A DNA stretch of 64,000 nt from contig CAWFBJ010000014.1 of NCBI GenBank assembly GCA_963814055.1, forward strand, positions 248,001 to 312,000, in the 5' to 3' direction. This DNA is from AWTP1-13 sp963814055 (GTDB lineage: Bacteria > Pseudomonadota > Alphaproteobacteria > Rhizobiales > Hyphomicrobiaceae). Position numbers and translations under genes: made by a program. Below, piece after piece: positions 1 through 8,834 of this stretch. The first letter of the stretch is position 1. The number at the start of each line of letters is the position of its first letter. The notes beneath the pieces were generated by a model, which saw nothing but the letters and a program-made list of their open reading frames with translations, had not been told where the DNA came from and did no database searches.

Positions 1-88
1 CGGTGAACGCCTGGCCGTAAACGGGAAAACCACCGCCCGGCGTGGCCGTGCCCAGCGAGACGATGACTTTCTGAGGCAAAGATGTCAT
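1..88 (-). CDS. TAXI-family TRAP transporter solute-binding protein (N-terminal fragment)
   Basis: Only the first 29 codons lie in the window; the gene runs off the left edge. The peptide begins MTSLPQKVIVSLGTATPGGG and continues FPVYGQAF. The GTATPGGGFPVYG stretch is typical of the first strand and loop of TAXI-type periplasmic substrate-binding subunits of TRAP transporters, which deliver small organic acids to a DctQM-type membrane partner. No export signal precedes it, so it may be a cytoplasmic variant or the true start may differ. It is divergent from the thioesterase gene to its right. Confidence 0.55.
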   Translation of the reverse strand, partial: MTSLPQKVIVSLGTATPGGGFPVYGQAFT

Positions 89-195
89 GCGGGCATTTCT
101 CCCCCGGCCAGTTCGGTTCGCATTTGTGTGCGGCCAGCATACAGCACCCGGCGGCTGCATCGACATCCCCTGCCGCCCTGTTGGAGGATGAGCGC

Positions 196-603
196 ATGCA
201 GACCGATCCGCCCGAGGGCTTCACGCCGCATTTTCGCAAAAGCCCCGTAACCAACCCGTGGGAGCCGCTGTTCTCCCGAAAGATCGACGGCACCGTGCAA
301 ATCGGCCTGTGGCTGCGCGAGGTGCACTGCAATTCGCGCGGGCTGCTGCACGGCGGCGTGATTGCCGCGCTGGCCGACAACGCCATGGGGCTGAGTTGCG
401 GTTCGTCGCTGCCGTCGGTACAGGGGTTGCTGACGGTGAGCCTGACCGTCGACTATGTCGGGGCGGCCAAGATCGGCCAATGGGTGCAGATCGAGCCTCG
501 CGTGCTCAGGACCGGAAAGTCCATGGGTTTTGCCGATGCGCTTATCACCGCGGACGGCACGGTTGTTGCCAGGGCCAGCGCGACCTTTCGCGTATTGAGC
601 TGA
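196..603 (+). CDS. PaaI-like hotdog-fold thioesterase
   Basis: A 135-residue protein of the PaaI/YdiI-type hotdog thioesterase family, expected to hydrolyse acyl- or aryl-CoA thioesters in the cytoplasm. The family signature HGGVIAALADNAMG sits at residues 52-65, with the Asp/Asn-containing helix that forms the active site; a second block, LTVSLTVDYVGAAKIGQ, is the usual central strand. The ATG at 196 is preceded by GGAGG and gives a normal family length; an upstream start at 82 would add 38 unrelated residues. Specific substrate is unknown. Confidence 0.85.
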   Translation: MQTDPPEGFTPHFRKSPVTNPWEPLFSRKIDGTVQIGLWLREVHCNSRGLLHGGVIAALADNAMGLSCGSSLPSVQGLLTVSLTVDYVGAAKIGQWVQIEPRVLRTGKSMGFADALITADGTVVARASATFRVLS

Positions 604-727
604 CGCGCAGCACCTCCCCTGCCGATTAAGACAGACTGTTAACTGCGCTCCGCGGCAGCGCTTTCAATTTGGTCGTTTCCTGCTGAGAAGACCCGGTGGG
701 CAGGGTTTGATTTCGAGAAAAGAGTAG

Positions 728-958
728 ATGGGGGTTCCGTTGCAGAAGAAGCCCATTGTCCCGCTGGTCGATTTCGAAACGATCCGCGAAACGCTTGCCT
801 ACATACGCGATGACATCCAGCGCGTGCCCGGGATGGAGAAAGCAGCCGACCGGCTCACCGCGGCCCTGGCCGAGATCGCCGCTGCCGAGCGCCGGCGGCT
901 GGCGCCCATCTCGCACTCGGTCATCGACGCGCGCCTGGTGCTGCGTCGCAAGCACTGA
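728..958 (+). CDS. small conserved-looking hypothetical protein
   Basis: A 76-residue soluble, charged, mostly helical protein (residues about 15-65 contain heptad-like spacing and many Ala/Arg/Glu). I do not recognise a family. It has an ATG start after a purine-rich stretch and lies 125 bases after the thioesterase gene on the same strand. Coding status is supported by strand consistency and third-position GC only; it could be spurious. Confidence 0.45.
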   Translation: MGVPLQKKPIVPLVDFETIRETLAYIRDDIQRVPGMEKAADRLTAALAEIAAAERRRLAPISHSVIDARLVLRRKH

Positions 959-1013
959 GCCGCAGCGCTAGCGCCGGAGGGCGGTACTGGCCGCCCTGGG
1001 CGATCCGCGCATC

Positions 1014-1880
1014 CTATCCCGTGGCCGTCTGCTTTTGCGTGCCTTCGCCGGCGTGTCCCTCGTGCGCGAGCGCGACGATCTCGGTCAGAAGCGTGCTGCC
1101 GGGCCGGATCAACTCGTCGACGACGGTGAAGTGATTGGTGCCGGCGATGACCTCGCACCTGGCGTCCACCCCGACCTTGCCCCAGTTTTCCGCGATGTCG
1201 CGGCCCTGGCGCAGAAATTCGCTGCTCTCGTCGCCACCGACCGCCGCAATGAAGCGCCGCCCTTTGGGAGGCGGCGGACGGAACAGCGGACTGGCGACGC
1301 GGGCCGTTCCGCTGGTCAGGCCGACCGCCTCGTTGATGCTCGTGCCCATGAGCGGCGCCAAGTCGAATATGCCGCTAATGGCGCAGCCGCGCTGCACCAG
1401 ATCGGCGGGCACGCCGGCAAACCCGCTCCAGTCGCGTGCCAGCATCTCTGCAGTCAAATGGCCTCCGGCCGAGTGCCCGACGACGACGGGGCGCTTCTTG
1501 GTTTGCTTCCAGAGCGCCGCGAGACAGAGCTGAATGTCGTCGGCGATCTCCATCACGGAGACGGCGGGGCACAGCGAATAGGAGGGGATGGCAACCGTGA
1601 TGCCATTGGCGTTGAACTCGCGCGCCACGAAGGAATAGTCCTTGCGGTCGCCGCGCTGCCAATAGCCGCCGTGGATGTAAACCAGCAGCGGGGCATCCTC
1701 GTTGGCGGCGTGGAAAATGTCGTAGCGCTGGCGCTCGCGCTTGCCGTAGGGCTGGTTCATCCGGCCGTCACCGGCCAGCCGATAGGCCGCCGCCAGCAGC
1801 GCCCATCGTTCGTTGATATCGACGTGCTCCGGCACCCGCTGGCGATTGTTGTACTCGGCCTCGTAGTCGATGGAGGTCAT
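1014..1880 (-). CDS. alpha/beta hydrolase, arylformamidase-like
   Basis: A 288-residue alpha/beta hydrolase resembling kynurenine formamidase-like esterases. The oxyanion-hole motif HGGYW is at residues 70-74, the nucleophile elbow GHSAGG at 135-140 (Ser137), and a late His in GTNHFTVVDEL fits the third catalytic residue. No signal peptide. It is the last gene of a minus-strand set following the GMC oxidoreductase and the hydroxynitrile-lyase-type cupin, suggesting a small catabolic or detoxifying cluster. Formamidase activity is not certain; a general carboxylesterase role is equally possible. Confidence 0.8.
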   Translation of the reverse strand: MTSIDYEAEYNNRQRVPEHVDINERWALLAAAYRLAGDGRMNQPYGKRERQRYDIFHAANEDAPLLVYIHGGYWQRGDRKDYSFVAREFNANGITVAIPSYSLCPAVSVMEIADDIQLCLAALWKQTKKRPVVVGHSAGGHLTAEMLARDWSGFAGVPADLVQRGCAISGIFDLAPLMGTSINEAVGLTSGTARVASPLFRPPPPKGRRFIAAVGGDESSEFLRQGRDIAENWGKVGVDARCEVIAGTNHFTVVDELIRPGSTLLTEIVALAHEGHAGEGTQKQTATG

Positions 1881-1945
1881 TTTTACCCTTCAGTCAGCGG
1901 CTGTTCACGCGACGTCCTGGCGGCGGTTGCATGCAGGCCTGTACC

Positions 1946-2341
1946 TTAGCGCCGATAGGCATCGTCGCTGACCTTCTCCATCCATGCGACCGCGCTCCCG
2001 TTCAGCGCCTCCTGGATGGCGATATGGCTCATGGCGGTGGTGGCGGTCGCCCCATGCCAATGTTTCTCGCCCGGCTCGAACCACACCACGTCTCCCGGCC
2101 GGATTTCCTCGACGGGGCCATCCCGGCGCTGCACCCAGCCCAAGCCTGAAGTAACAATAAGGGTCTGGCCGAGCGGGTGGGTGTGCCAGGCGGTACGTGC
2201 GCCCGGCTCGAAGGTGACATGGGCGCCGCGAACCCGCGCCGGTTCCTTGGTCTCGATCAGCGGATCGACGCGCACGCTGCCCGTAAAGTAATCCGCCGGT
2301 CCCTTTCCCGAGGGGCGTGACCCGCTGCGCTTGATGTCCAT
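1946..2341 (-). CDS. cupin, (R)-hydroxynitrile lyase-type
   Basis: A 131-residue single-domain cupin that matches what I recall of the metal-dependent (R)-mandelonitrile/hydroxynitrile lyases described from Granulicella: same length and same positions for the metal ligands His53, His55, Gln59 (in HTHPLGQ) and His94 (in GEKHWHG), plus His106. These enzymes split or form cyanohydrins of aldehydes. The start MDIKRSGS is chosen because it reproduces that numbering and has AAGGA upstream; reading further upstream adds non-homologous residues. It lies between the GMC oxidoreductase and the alpha/beta hydrolase on the same strand. The natural substrate is unknown. Confidence 0.82.
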   Translation of the reverse strand: MDIKRSGSRPSGKGPADYFTGSVRVDPLIETKEPARVRGAHVTFEPGARTAWHTHPLGQTLIVTSGLGWVQRRDGPVEEIRPGDVVWFEPGEKHWHGATATTAMSHIAIQEALNGSAVAWMEKVSDDAYRR

Positions 2342-2412
2342 GGGGCTTAATCCTTCGCTGCTTGGAAACGGCTGCGTGGCGCATGCCGGCAGGACGAAAT
2401 TCATGACGGGCA

Positions 2413-4038
2413 TCATGCTGCAGCCCGGGCGTTGGCGCGAGCGTCTTCGCGGATCATGTCGGCGGCCTTCTCGCCGATCATGATGGTGGGGGCGTTGGTG
2501 TTGCCCGAGGTCATGGTGGGCATGATCGAGGCGTCGGCTACGCGCAGGCCGGCGATGCCGTGCACCTTGAGGCGGGCGTCGACCACGGCCTTGGGGTCGC
2601 TGCCCATCTTGCAGGTGCCGCAGGGGTGGAAGACGGTGGTCGCGTAGGCGCGGGCGTAGGCCATCAGCGCCTCGTCGCTCGCCGTTTCCGGTCCCGGCAG
2701 GTGCTCCCGCACCACGAATTTGGTGAACGCCGGCTGGCTCGTGGTGCGGCGGACCAGCTTCATGCCGTCGAGCAGCACGCGGCGATCGGCTTCGGCAGCG
2801 AGGTAGTTGGAGACGATCTTGGGCGGTGCGGCCGGGTCGGCGCTGGCGATCCAGAGCGTCCCCCGGCTCTCGGGACGCAACTGGCACACCGTCGCCGTGA
2901 CGCCGGAGAACTTGTGCAGTCCCTGGCCTGGCCGATCGGCGCTGAGCGGCAGGAAGTGGAACTGGACGTCGGGGATGTCGACATCGGGTCGCGAGCGCGC
3001 GAACGCGCCCACCGCTCCAGCGCCGATGGTGAGAATGCCGCGCCGGGTGAATGCGTACTCGAGGCCCGTGAGGAACTGCTGCCAGCGGCTGTGCCACACG
3101 TCGTTGAGGCTGCCCGACCCGCTGCAGGCGTAGACGAACCGCACCTGCAGGTGGTCCTGCAGGTTCTCGCCGACGCCGGTGAGTTCGTGGCGCACGGGCA
3201 CGCCCGCGGCTTTGAGCGTTGCGGCCGGTCCGATGCCCGACAGCTGCAGGATGTGCGGGGAGCCGATGGCGCCTGCGGCCAGGATCACCTCGCGGGCGGC
3301 AGTGATCGTTTCGACCTGCCCGTTGCGCGCATAGCGCACGCCGGTTGCGCGCCGGCCGTTGAGATCCAGACCCTGCACCAGCGCGCCGGTGATGATGCTC
3401 AGGTTGGGCCGGGAGCGGGCGGGGCGCAGATAGGCGACCGCAGCCGAGCAGCGCCGGCCGTTCCGGTTGGTGAGCTGGAAATAGCCGGCACCCTCCTGGT
3501 CGGCGCCGTTGAAGTCGGCGTTGCGGGGAATGCCGGCGCCGGCGCAGGCATCGATGAAGGCGTCGCACATCTGGTTCTGCCGCAACCGTACGTCGGACAC
3601 GCCGAGCGGGCCGCCGGCGCCGTGATATTCGTCCGCGCCGCGCTCCTGGTCCTCCGAGCGTTTGAAGAAGGGCAGAACGTCCTGGTAGGACCAGCCGACG
3701 TTGCCGAGCTGGCGCCAGACGTCGAAGTCCTGGGGCTGGCCGCGCACATACAACAGGCCGTTGATGGCGCTCGAGCCGCCAAGTACGCGGCCGCGGGGCC
3801 AAGGAATGGTGCGATTATCGAGATGGGGTTCCGGCCCCGAGCCGAACTGCCAGGTAATGGCGGGATTGGAAAAGTTGCGATAGTAGCCAGCCGGGACATG
3901 GATCCAGGGGTTGCGATCGCGTCCGCCCGCCTCGATCAGCGCGACGTTGACGGCAGGGTCTTCGCTGAGCCGGTTCGCCAGCACGCAACCGGCCGATCCC
4001 GCACCGACGACGACGTAGTCAAAAGCATTCCCGGCCAT
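2413..4038 (-). CDS. GMC-family FAD-dependent oxidoreductase (choline dehydrogenase-like)
   Basis: A 541-residue flavoprotein of the glucose-methanol-choline oxidoreductase family. The N-terminal FAD-binding motif VVGAGSAGCVLANRLSED lies near residues 10-27, the second GMC signature WPRGRVLGGSSAING near 80, and the C-terminal catalytic His/Asn pair in FHPCGTCKMG and SGNTNAPT. It should oxidise an alcohol to an aldehyde. The start at 4038 places the dinucleotide fold at the very N terminus as usual; the open frame upstream is unrelated. First gene of a minus-strand set with the cupin lyase and the hydrolase. Confidence 0.9.
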   Translation of the reverse strand: MAGNAFDYVVVGAGSAGCVLANRLSEDPAVNVALIEAGGRDRNPWIHVPAGYYRNFSNPAITWQFGSGPEPHLDNRTIPWPRGRVLGGSSAINGLLYVRGQPQDFDVWRQLGNVGWSYQDVLPFFKRSEDQERGADEYHGAGGPLGVSDVRLRQNQMCDAFIDACAGAGIPRNADFNGADQEGAGYFQLTNRNGRRCSAAVAYLRPARSRPNLSIITGALVQGLDLNGRRATGVRYARNGQVETITAAREVILAAGAIGSPHILQLSGIGPAATLKAAGVPVRHELTGVGENLQDHLQVRFVYACSGSGSLNDVWHSRWQQFLTGLEYAFTRRGILTIGAGAVGAFARSRPDVDIPDVQFHFLPLSADRPGQGLHKFSGVTATVCQLRPESRGTLWIASADPAAPPKIVSNYLAAEADRRVLLDGMKLVRRTTSQPAFTKFVVREHLPGPETASDEALMAYARAYATTVFHPCGTCKMGSDPKAVVDARLKVHGIAGLRVADASIMPTMTSGNTNAPTIMIGEKAADMIREDARANARAAA

Positions 4039-4329
4039 TCCCAGGCATTCCCCCGTTTTATCGTTGGACTGGACTGTAAGGCGGGCGCGGCTGGGTGCCA
4101 AGTTCGTCGCGGCCGCGGAACTTGGGAATCGAAGGGTCCGATGTGGCCGCTTCATATCACGCCGATCAAAAAAAGCACGGCTGGCTGGAACCAATCGGGT
4201 TGATCGGACGCTGATTCTGGCGTCCCATCGCCGCCACGATTCGGCCGCACGCTTTGGTATGACCGTTGTCACGACGCGAACACTGGTTGTTCGCATTGCA
4301 CGTTTTCGGACGCTCAGGGGAGAACACCC

Positions 4330-5547
4330 ATGTTCGCCTGGCGCAAGAAGCCCGACGGCTTCGAATGGCACGAATACATCCGTACGGCGGTAAAGCAGCG
4401 TCGTGAGGCGCGGCGCGAGCGCGTCCATGCGGCGCGGCGCGCAGCCGGCCAGAATATGAACGCAGCCGGCGTGGCCTTGGCGGCCGGTTCCCGTGCTGCC
4501 GGGTCGGCAGCCCGCGATGGAGCGATTGCGGGTGCCGGGGCTGTATGGTTGAGTTTGCTGAATATTTGGTCGCTCCTGGTGCACGGGTTGCGCGTCGCCA
4601 CACGGCCGATCCTCAACGCGGTGGCGCGGCCGAATATCGGCGGGCCAGTCATTCTGGCCGGGGCCATCGCGCTGGGTGCTGGCCTGGGCCGCTCGCGCGG
4701 GGTCGGTCTCGACCGCGAGGCGGTCATGACTTTGGCGATCGGCATCGTGCTCATGGCGGCCCTGGTGCCGATGCTGGCCCCGCTGACGAACTGGCGCTTG
4801 CCGCGCCTGTCGGCTCTGTCGAGCAAAGCAGCCACGATGGCTGCCGGACTGCTGGTCCTGGTCGGCGGTGCCGTCTGGTTCGCGAGCGGAGCTGGCCTGG
4901 GAAATCTTGCAGGCGTGGCAAATCTGTCCCTCATCGGCGGAGGTAAATCGCTGCAGGGCCGGGCCAACGCCATGGGCGCAGACACGCTGCGTGTCGCCGG
5001 TACCACGATCAAGCTGACGGGCATCGATGCCCCTGAAAGTGAACAGCGCTGCGGCAAGGGCGCAAGGGCTTGGCGCTGCGGTGCCGCTGCGGAGGCGGCG
5101 CTCTCTCGGCTCGTGAGCGGACGTAACGTTGCGTGCAACCTGAGCGGCAGCGATGAAGCCGGCCGGGCCCTCGGCCAATGCACCATGGGCGACAAAGATG
5201 TCGGTGCCGAACTCGTACGCCAGGGCCATGTGTTCGCGGAGGGCAGCATTCTCGTGCGCTACGCCGGCCAGGAGCGGGAAGCGCGTGCTGCCAAGGCGGG
5301 TCTGTGGGCGACAGGCGATGCCGAACGCCCGGCCGACTACCGGGCGAAAATTTGGGAGGAAGCCAAGCGCAGGGCACCGGAAGGCTGTCCCATCAAAGGG
5401 CAGGTGGCTGGCGCGTCGCGCGTCTACGTCTTGCCCTGGGCCGCGGACTATGAGCGGGTGCGCGTGCAAAAGACGCGCGGCGAGCGCTGGTTCTGCTCAG
5501 AGCAGGAAGCCGTGTCCGCTGGCTTCAAGGCCGCTCAGCGCGGATAG
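4330..5547 (+). CDS. membrane-anchored thermonuclease-like (SNase) protein
   Basis: A 405-residue protein in three parts. Residues 1-90 are basic and Ala/Arg-rich. About 100-200 holds three hydrophobic segments likely to span the membrane. About 210-330 is a staphylococcal nuclease-like domain with IKLTGIDAPE and the GRALG arginine corresponding to Arg87 of micrococcal nuclease; the Arg35 position is Lys. The C terminus (GCPIKGQV to the end) resembles a small sunset-type domain often attached to such nucleases. The product probably faces the periplasm. Substrate (DNA, RNA or other) is not deducible, and the Lys substitution may weaken activity. Confidence 0.72.
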   Translation: MFAWRKKPDGFEWHEYIRTAVKQRREARRERVHAARRAAGQNMNAAGVALAAGSRAAGSAARDGAIAGAGAVWLSLLNIWSLLVHGLRVATRPILNAVARPNIGGPVILAGAIALGAGLGRSRGVGLDREAVMTLAIGIVLMAALVPMLAPLTNWRLPRLSALSSKAATMAAGLLVLVGGAVWFASGAGLGNLAGVANLSLIGGGKSLQGRANAMGADTLRVAGTTIKLTGIDAPESEQRCGKGARAWRCGAAAEAALSRLVSGRNVACNLSGSDEAGRALGQCTMGDKDVGAELVRQGHVFAEGSILVRYAGQEREARAAKAGLWATGDAERPADYRAKIWEEAKRRAPEGCPIKGQVAGASRVYVLPWAADYERVRVQKTRGERWFCSEQEAVSAGFKAAQRG

Positions 5548-5552
5548 CGTGC

Positions 5553-6438
5553 CTATTTCTGCTCGCCCGGCGCGGGAGCCGGCGTCTGCTCCGGCGCCTG
5601 TGCAGGAGGATGGGACGGGGCAGTCGCAGGATTGGCTTTGGGCACCCTGGCAAAAACACCCACCGTAATGGTGCGCGCAATATATTGCGCCATGCAGTTG
5701 TAGCCTGTCTCGCTCGGTCCGAAATCTTCCGGATCGATCTGGCCGTTCGCCTGCATCGTGCGCGACAGAACCTCCATGGGCCTCGTAGCGCCCGATGCGC
5801 AGTACATTCTCCGCGCTGGCGACGCGTCGCAGGCTAGCGCGGATGGCCTGATAGTACTCGTCCTTGGCGAGCTGCTTCATGTAGTGCAGGCCCACCAGAA
5901 TCACGTCGATATTGTGTGACTTGAGCCAGCGCACGGTGTTGCTGACCGAAAGCTGAAACGTTTCGACGGGCACCTGGGCAAAGGCGTCGTTGGTGCCCAC
6001 TTGCCAGAGCACGATATCGGGATGATTGAGTGCCACCTCGATCTTGAGGCGTTCTCCCGTCGCCTCGGCCAGTTCGCCCGAAAAGCCACGGTTGATGATC
6101 TCTACGTCGAGACCCTTGATGGTGCGTTCCAGGATGCGCTCGAGAAGCGGGGGTGTTCCGCCGCGTCCCATCCCCAGCACCGCAGTCGACGACGCGCCGA
6201 TTGCAAGAATCCTGATCTTCTTGCGCAGCTGGATGGCGTGTGCGCTGTTGGGCAACGGCGTGTCGCTGATCCGACTCTCTCCGCATTCCTTGGCGATGGC
6301 CGGCGGCTCGGGCGGCAGAGGCGTGCTTTGGGCCGCAACGCCGCCGGCCAAGGCCAGCCAGATCACGACCGTAAGGAATGCGCTGGCTATACGCGCTGGT
6401 AACGTTCTCTCCATTCCGACATCCATGCTGTCAGCCAT
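5553..6438 (-). CDS. SGNH/GDSL-type hydrolase, frame broken once
   Basis: Exported SGNH hydrolase of about 294 residues when one extra base is removed near 5777. Residues 1-37 hold a signal peptide ending AQS. Block I Ser is in AIGASSTAVLG, block III Asn in QVGTNDAF. After the frame break the C terminus continues EVLSRTMQANGQIDPEDFGP and SETGYNCMAQYIA. In related proteins this last block carries the D-x-x-H catalytic pair; here no His is present, so activity may be altered. The gene overlaps the end of the opgC-like gene by about 50 bases, so the two are co-transcribed and probably co-functional in acyl transfer on a periplasmic glycan. Confidence 0.7.
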
Positions 6439-7469
6439 AGCAGGCCGACCCCAATGATTACGACGATGGTATCAACGACCAATGAGCCCGAGTAGAGGAA
6501 ACGAATGATTTGACCGCTTAAGCTTAGCAACGATCCCACACAAAACACGTGAAGAGAATTGCGCCCCAGAATAGACAGAAATTCCGGGAGCCAGCGTAGA
6601 CGTGCGATAAGGGGGTAGGCCGCGGAAAAAACGGCCACCAGCGCCAGAAATTGCAGAAGCCGCATCGGGGTCAGGAAGCTCTTGCCGTTGAGGAACAGCA
6701 GACGCGGCTCAGGCAGTTTGGTCGGGTCGGGGAACCAATTGAACAGGACCAGGACTGCACTGACTACGACGACGGGGAGCGCGCCATACCGGATTCCTTG
6801 GATGTTGCGTCGCACAATGGCGCCGAACCCTTCGTCGCGCGACAAGGCAAAACCGAGCACGAAGATCGCCTGCCAGGTGAACGGATTGAAAAACCACTGT
6901 CCTTCGACCGGCCACGTGGTGGCCGTAAACGGAACCGTTAGGGAGGCGAAGTAGAGCGCAAGCGAGAGCGGCACAAGCAGCGGGCGGGCGAGACGATCGA
7001 TAACGGCAATGGCGGGCGCCACAAGCATGAGAACGACATACAGCGGCAGGATGTCGAAATAGCCCAACTGATGCGTGAGCAGCACGATGCCCATCTGCAC
7101 ATGCGCGGGATCGAGAAAGAACGCGGACGCGTTGTGCCACTCGAGAATGAGCGGGTTGTCGGTGTAAAGGGCAGTGGCCGCGAGCAAGGCGATTGCGAGC
7201 GCGCTGATGAGGATGTGCGCAGCGTAGATTTGGAGCGCGCGTCCGCCCAATCGAAAGCCCAGTACGGGAATGCTCTTTTGCGTATCGCTGCGGCCCACGA
7301 GCAGGCCCAGCGACCAGCCGGCGAGAAAGACGAACAACTCGGCGGAATCGGAAATCGACAAATTGCGGTGCGTCAGCCGCTCGTACCAGATACCCGGAAT
7401 GTGATTGACGAAAATCGAAACCAGCGCAAAGCCCCGCCAGAAATCGATGGCGTTGGGTTCACGAGGCAT
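6387..7469 (-). CDS. opgC: OpgC-family membrane acyltransferase
   Basis: A 360-residue polytopic protein with about ten hydrophobic segments starting REPNAIDFWRGFALVSIFVNHIPG, the characteristic opening of OpgC-domain proteins, which transfer succinyl or related groups to osmoregulated periplasmic glucans across the inner membrane. DFWRG and the downstream SDSAELFVFLAGWSLG block fit the family. ATG start; no glucan synthase (opgG/opgH) is in the window. It overlaps a downstream SGNH hydrolase, recalling split AT3-plus-SGNH O-acyltransferase systems. The acyl donor and acceptor are unknown. Confidence 0.82.
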   Translation of the reverse strand: MPREPNAIDFWRGFALVSIFVNHIPGIWYERLTHRNLSISDSAELFVFLAGWSLGLLVGRSDTQKSIPVLGFRLGGRALQIYAAHILISALAIALLAATALYTDNPLILEWHNASAFFLDPAHVQMGIVLLTHQLGYFDILPLYVVLMLVAPAIAVIDRLARPLLVPLSLALYFASLTVPFTATTWPVEGQWFFNPFTWQAIFVLGFALSRDEGFGAIVRRNIQGIRYGALPVVVVSAVLVLFNWFPDPTKLPEPRLLFLNGKSFLTPMRLLQFLALVAVFSAAYPLIARLRWLPEFLSILGRNSLHVFCVGSLLSLSGQIIRFLYSGSLVVDTIVVIIGVGLLWLTAWMSEWRERYQRV

Positions 7470-7633
7470 CGTGATCTCGACTTGGGCAAGGCAGCCCGGG
7501 CATCATGCAATCCTGCGGTCCGATCCAGTTTCAAGGTTAGGTCTGTTGCCAGAGAATCATGGCAACCGTAGACAGAAGATGCAATCGGCGCAGCCATAGG
7601 CCTGAACCGATAAAGCCGGACGTCAGAAGATCG

Positions 7634-8563
7634 CTAGGCAACGCCGACAAAACTTGTGATCAGGGCATTGGCGATGGCCTGTTTGCCCGGCACGTTCAAG
7701 CCCTCGGGGTGCCGCCTTTCCAGCATCGCTCGGGCATCCGACCGGGAGAACCAGCGCGCTTCCGCTATCTCGCCGCTGTCGATGGTGATGTCGGTGGTCA
7801 GCGCCTGGCCGATGCAGCCGAGCATCAGGGAGTGCGGGAACGGCCAGGGCTGGCTCGAGTGATATTTCACCTCGCCCACCTTGATGTTGGTTTCCTCGAG
7901 CACCTCGCGGCGCACGGCATGCTCGATGTCCTCGCCAGGCTCGATGAAGCCAGCGAGCGTCGAATACATCTTGTCGCCATAGCGATGCTCGTGCGCCAGC
8001 AGGCAGCGCTCACCGTCCGTGATCAGCATGATGACCACGGGATCGGTACGCGGGAACCATTCGAGCCCGCAGGCCCAGCACTTGCGTCGCCAGCCGCCGT
8101 CTTTCACCAGCGTGGTGCCGCCGCAATGGCCGCAGCAGCGGGCGTTCTCATGCCACTGGGCCAGCGCGCGCGCCTGCCCGCAGAGCGACAGTTCCTCCGG
8201 CGACATGATGCCCTGCATGGCCAGCGATCTGAGATCGACGATGGGCCGCAGCTTCTCGATGGCGCCGGGCACGTGCCGCGTGCGGTGTTCCGTCACGGCC
8301 ACGGCAAAATGCCCGGTGCCCTTGTCGTCCACGCCCAGGAACAGCGCTTCGGCTACTGGAAGGCCGAATTCGGCCAGTTCCTGTCCTGAAAACCAGGCGA
8401 GCTTCGCGGTCGTGCGTTCGGCGTTGGAGCGGATCACCGGCTTGAGATCTGCCAGCAGGAGATAGCGCGCGCCGGGCGCCTCCTGCTTGGATTTCACGAA
8501 TTCGGCGTCGCTCCGTTTCGGCCCCAGCCGATCGAGCATGAGCGTCGCACCGACAGTAGGCAT
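7634..8563 (-). CDS. nudC: NAD(+) diphosphatase NudC
   Basis: A 309-residue Nudix hydrolase cleaving NADH/NAD+ (and NAD caps on RNA) to NMN and AMP. It shows the zinc ribbon CGHCGG...CWACG, the Nudix box GFIEPGEDIEHAVRREVLEE, and the NADH-specific motif SQPWPFPHS shortly after it, which separates NudC from other Nudix enzymes. ATG at 8563 has GGAG six bases upstream; a TTG one codon earlier is less likely. Divergent from the ffs/dnaX unit. Confidence 0.95.
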   Translation of the reverse strand: MPTVGATLMLDRLGPKRSDAEFVKSKQEAPGARYLLLADLKPVIRSNAERTTAKLAWFSGQELAEFGLPVAEALFLGVDDKGTGHFAVAVTEHRTRHVPGAIEKLRPIVDLRSLAMQGIMSPEELSLCGQARALAQWHENARCCGHCGGTTLVKDGGWRRKCWACGLEWFPRTDPVVIMLITDGERCLLAHEHRYGDKMYSTLAGFIEPGEDIEHAVRREVLEETNIKVGEVKYHSSQPWPFPHSLMLGCIGQALTTDITIDSGEIAEARWFSRSDARAMLERRHPEGLNVPGKQAIANALITSFVGVA

Positions 8564-8689
8564 CAAATGCTCCTTGCTAGGCGGGGGAGATCAGCACAGT
8601 GCGAAGAACCACGCAACGCATTCTGTGTGCAAGTGCCGCACAAAAAGCGCCCGGGTTGATATTGCAGGGGCATTCGTAGGATAAAGCGG

Positions 8690-8790
8690 GCGGGAGGTTG
8701 GCGGCGGACGTGTCCCTCGCCAACCGGGTCAGGTCCGGAAGGAAGCAGCCCTAACGAGCCCGATGCGGGTCGTTTGTCCAGCCTCCCACT
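8690..8790 (+). ncRNA. ffs: signal recognition particle RNA (4.5S-type small SRP RNA)
   Basis: The conserved SRP apical loop GGTCAGGTCCGGAAGGAAGC is at 8726-8746. The ends pair: GGGAGGTTGG at 8692-8701 with CCAGCCTCCC at 8778-8787, giving the long single hairpin of the bacterial small SRP RNA that binds Ffh. It lies directly upstream of dnaX, as in many alphaproteobacteria. Ends are estimated from the outer helix. Confidence 0.95.
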
Positions 8791-8834
8791 AAGCCTTACA
8801 TAGGGCCGATCAGTATCGATGCGGCCTTGGCGGC

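Noticed and set aside
4039..5469. An N-terminal extension of the GMC oxidoreductase of more than 450 codons
   Set aside because: It overlaps the thermonuclease-like gene antisense and has no homology-like pattern; the FAD motif begins right after the ATG at 4038.
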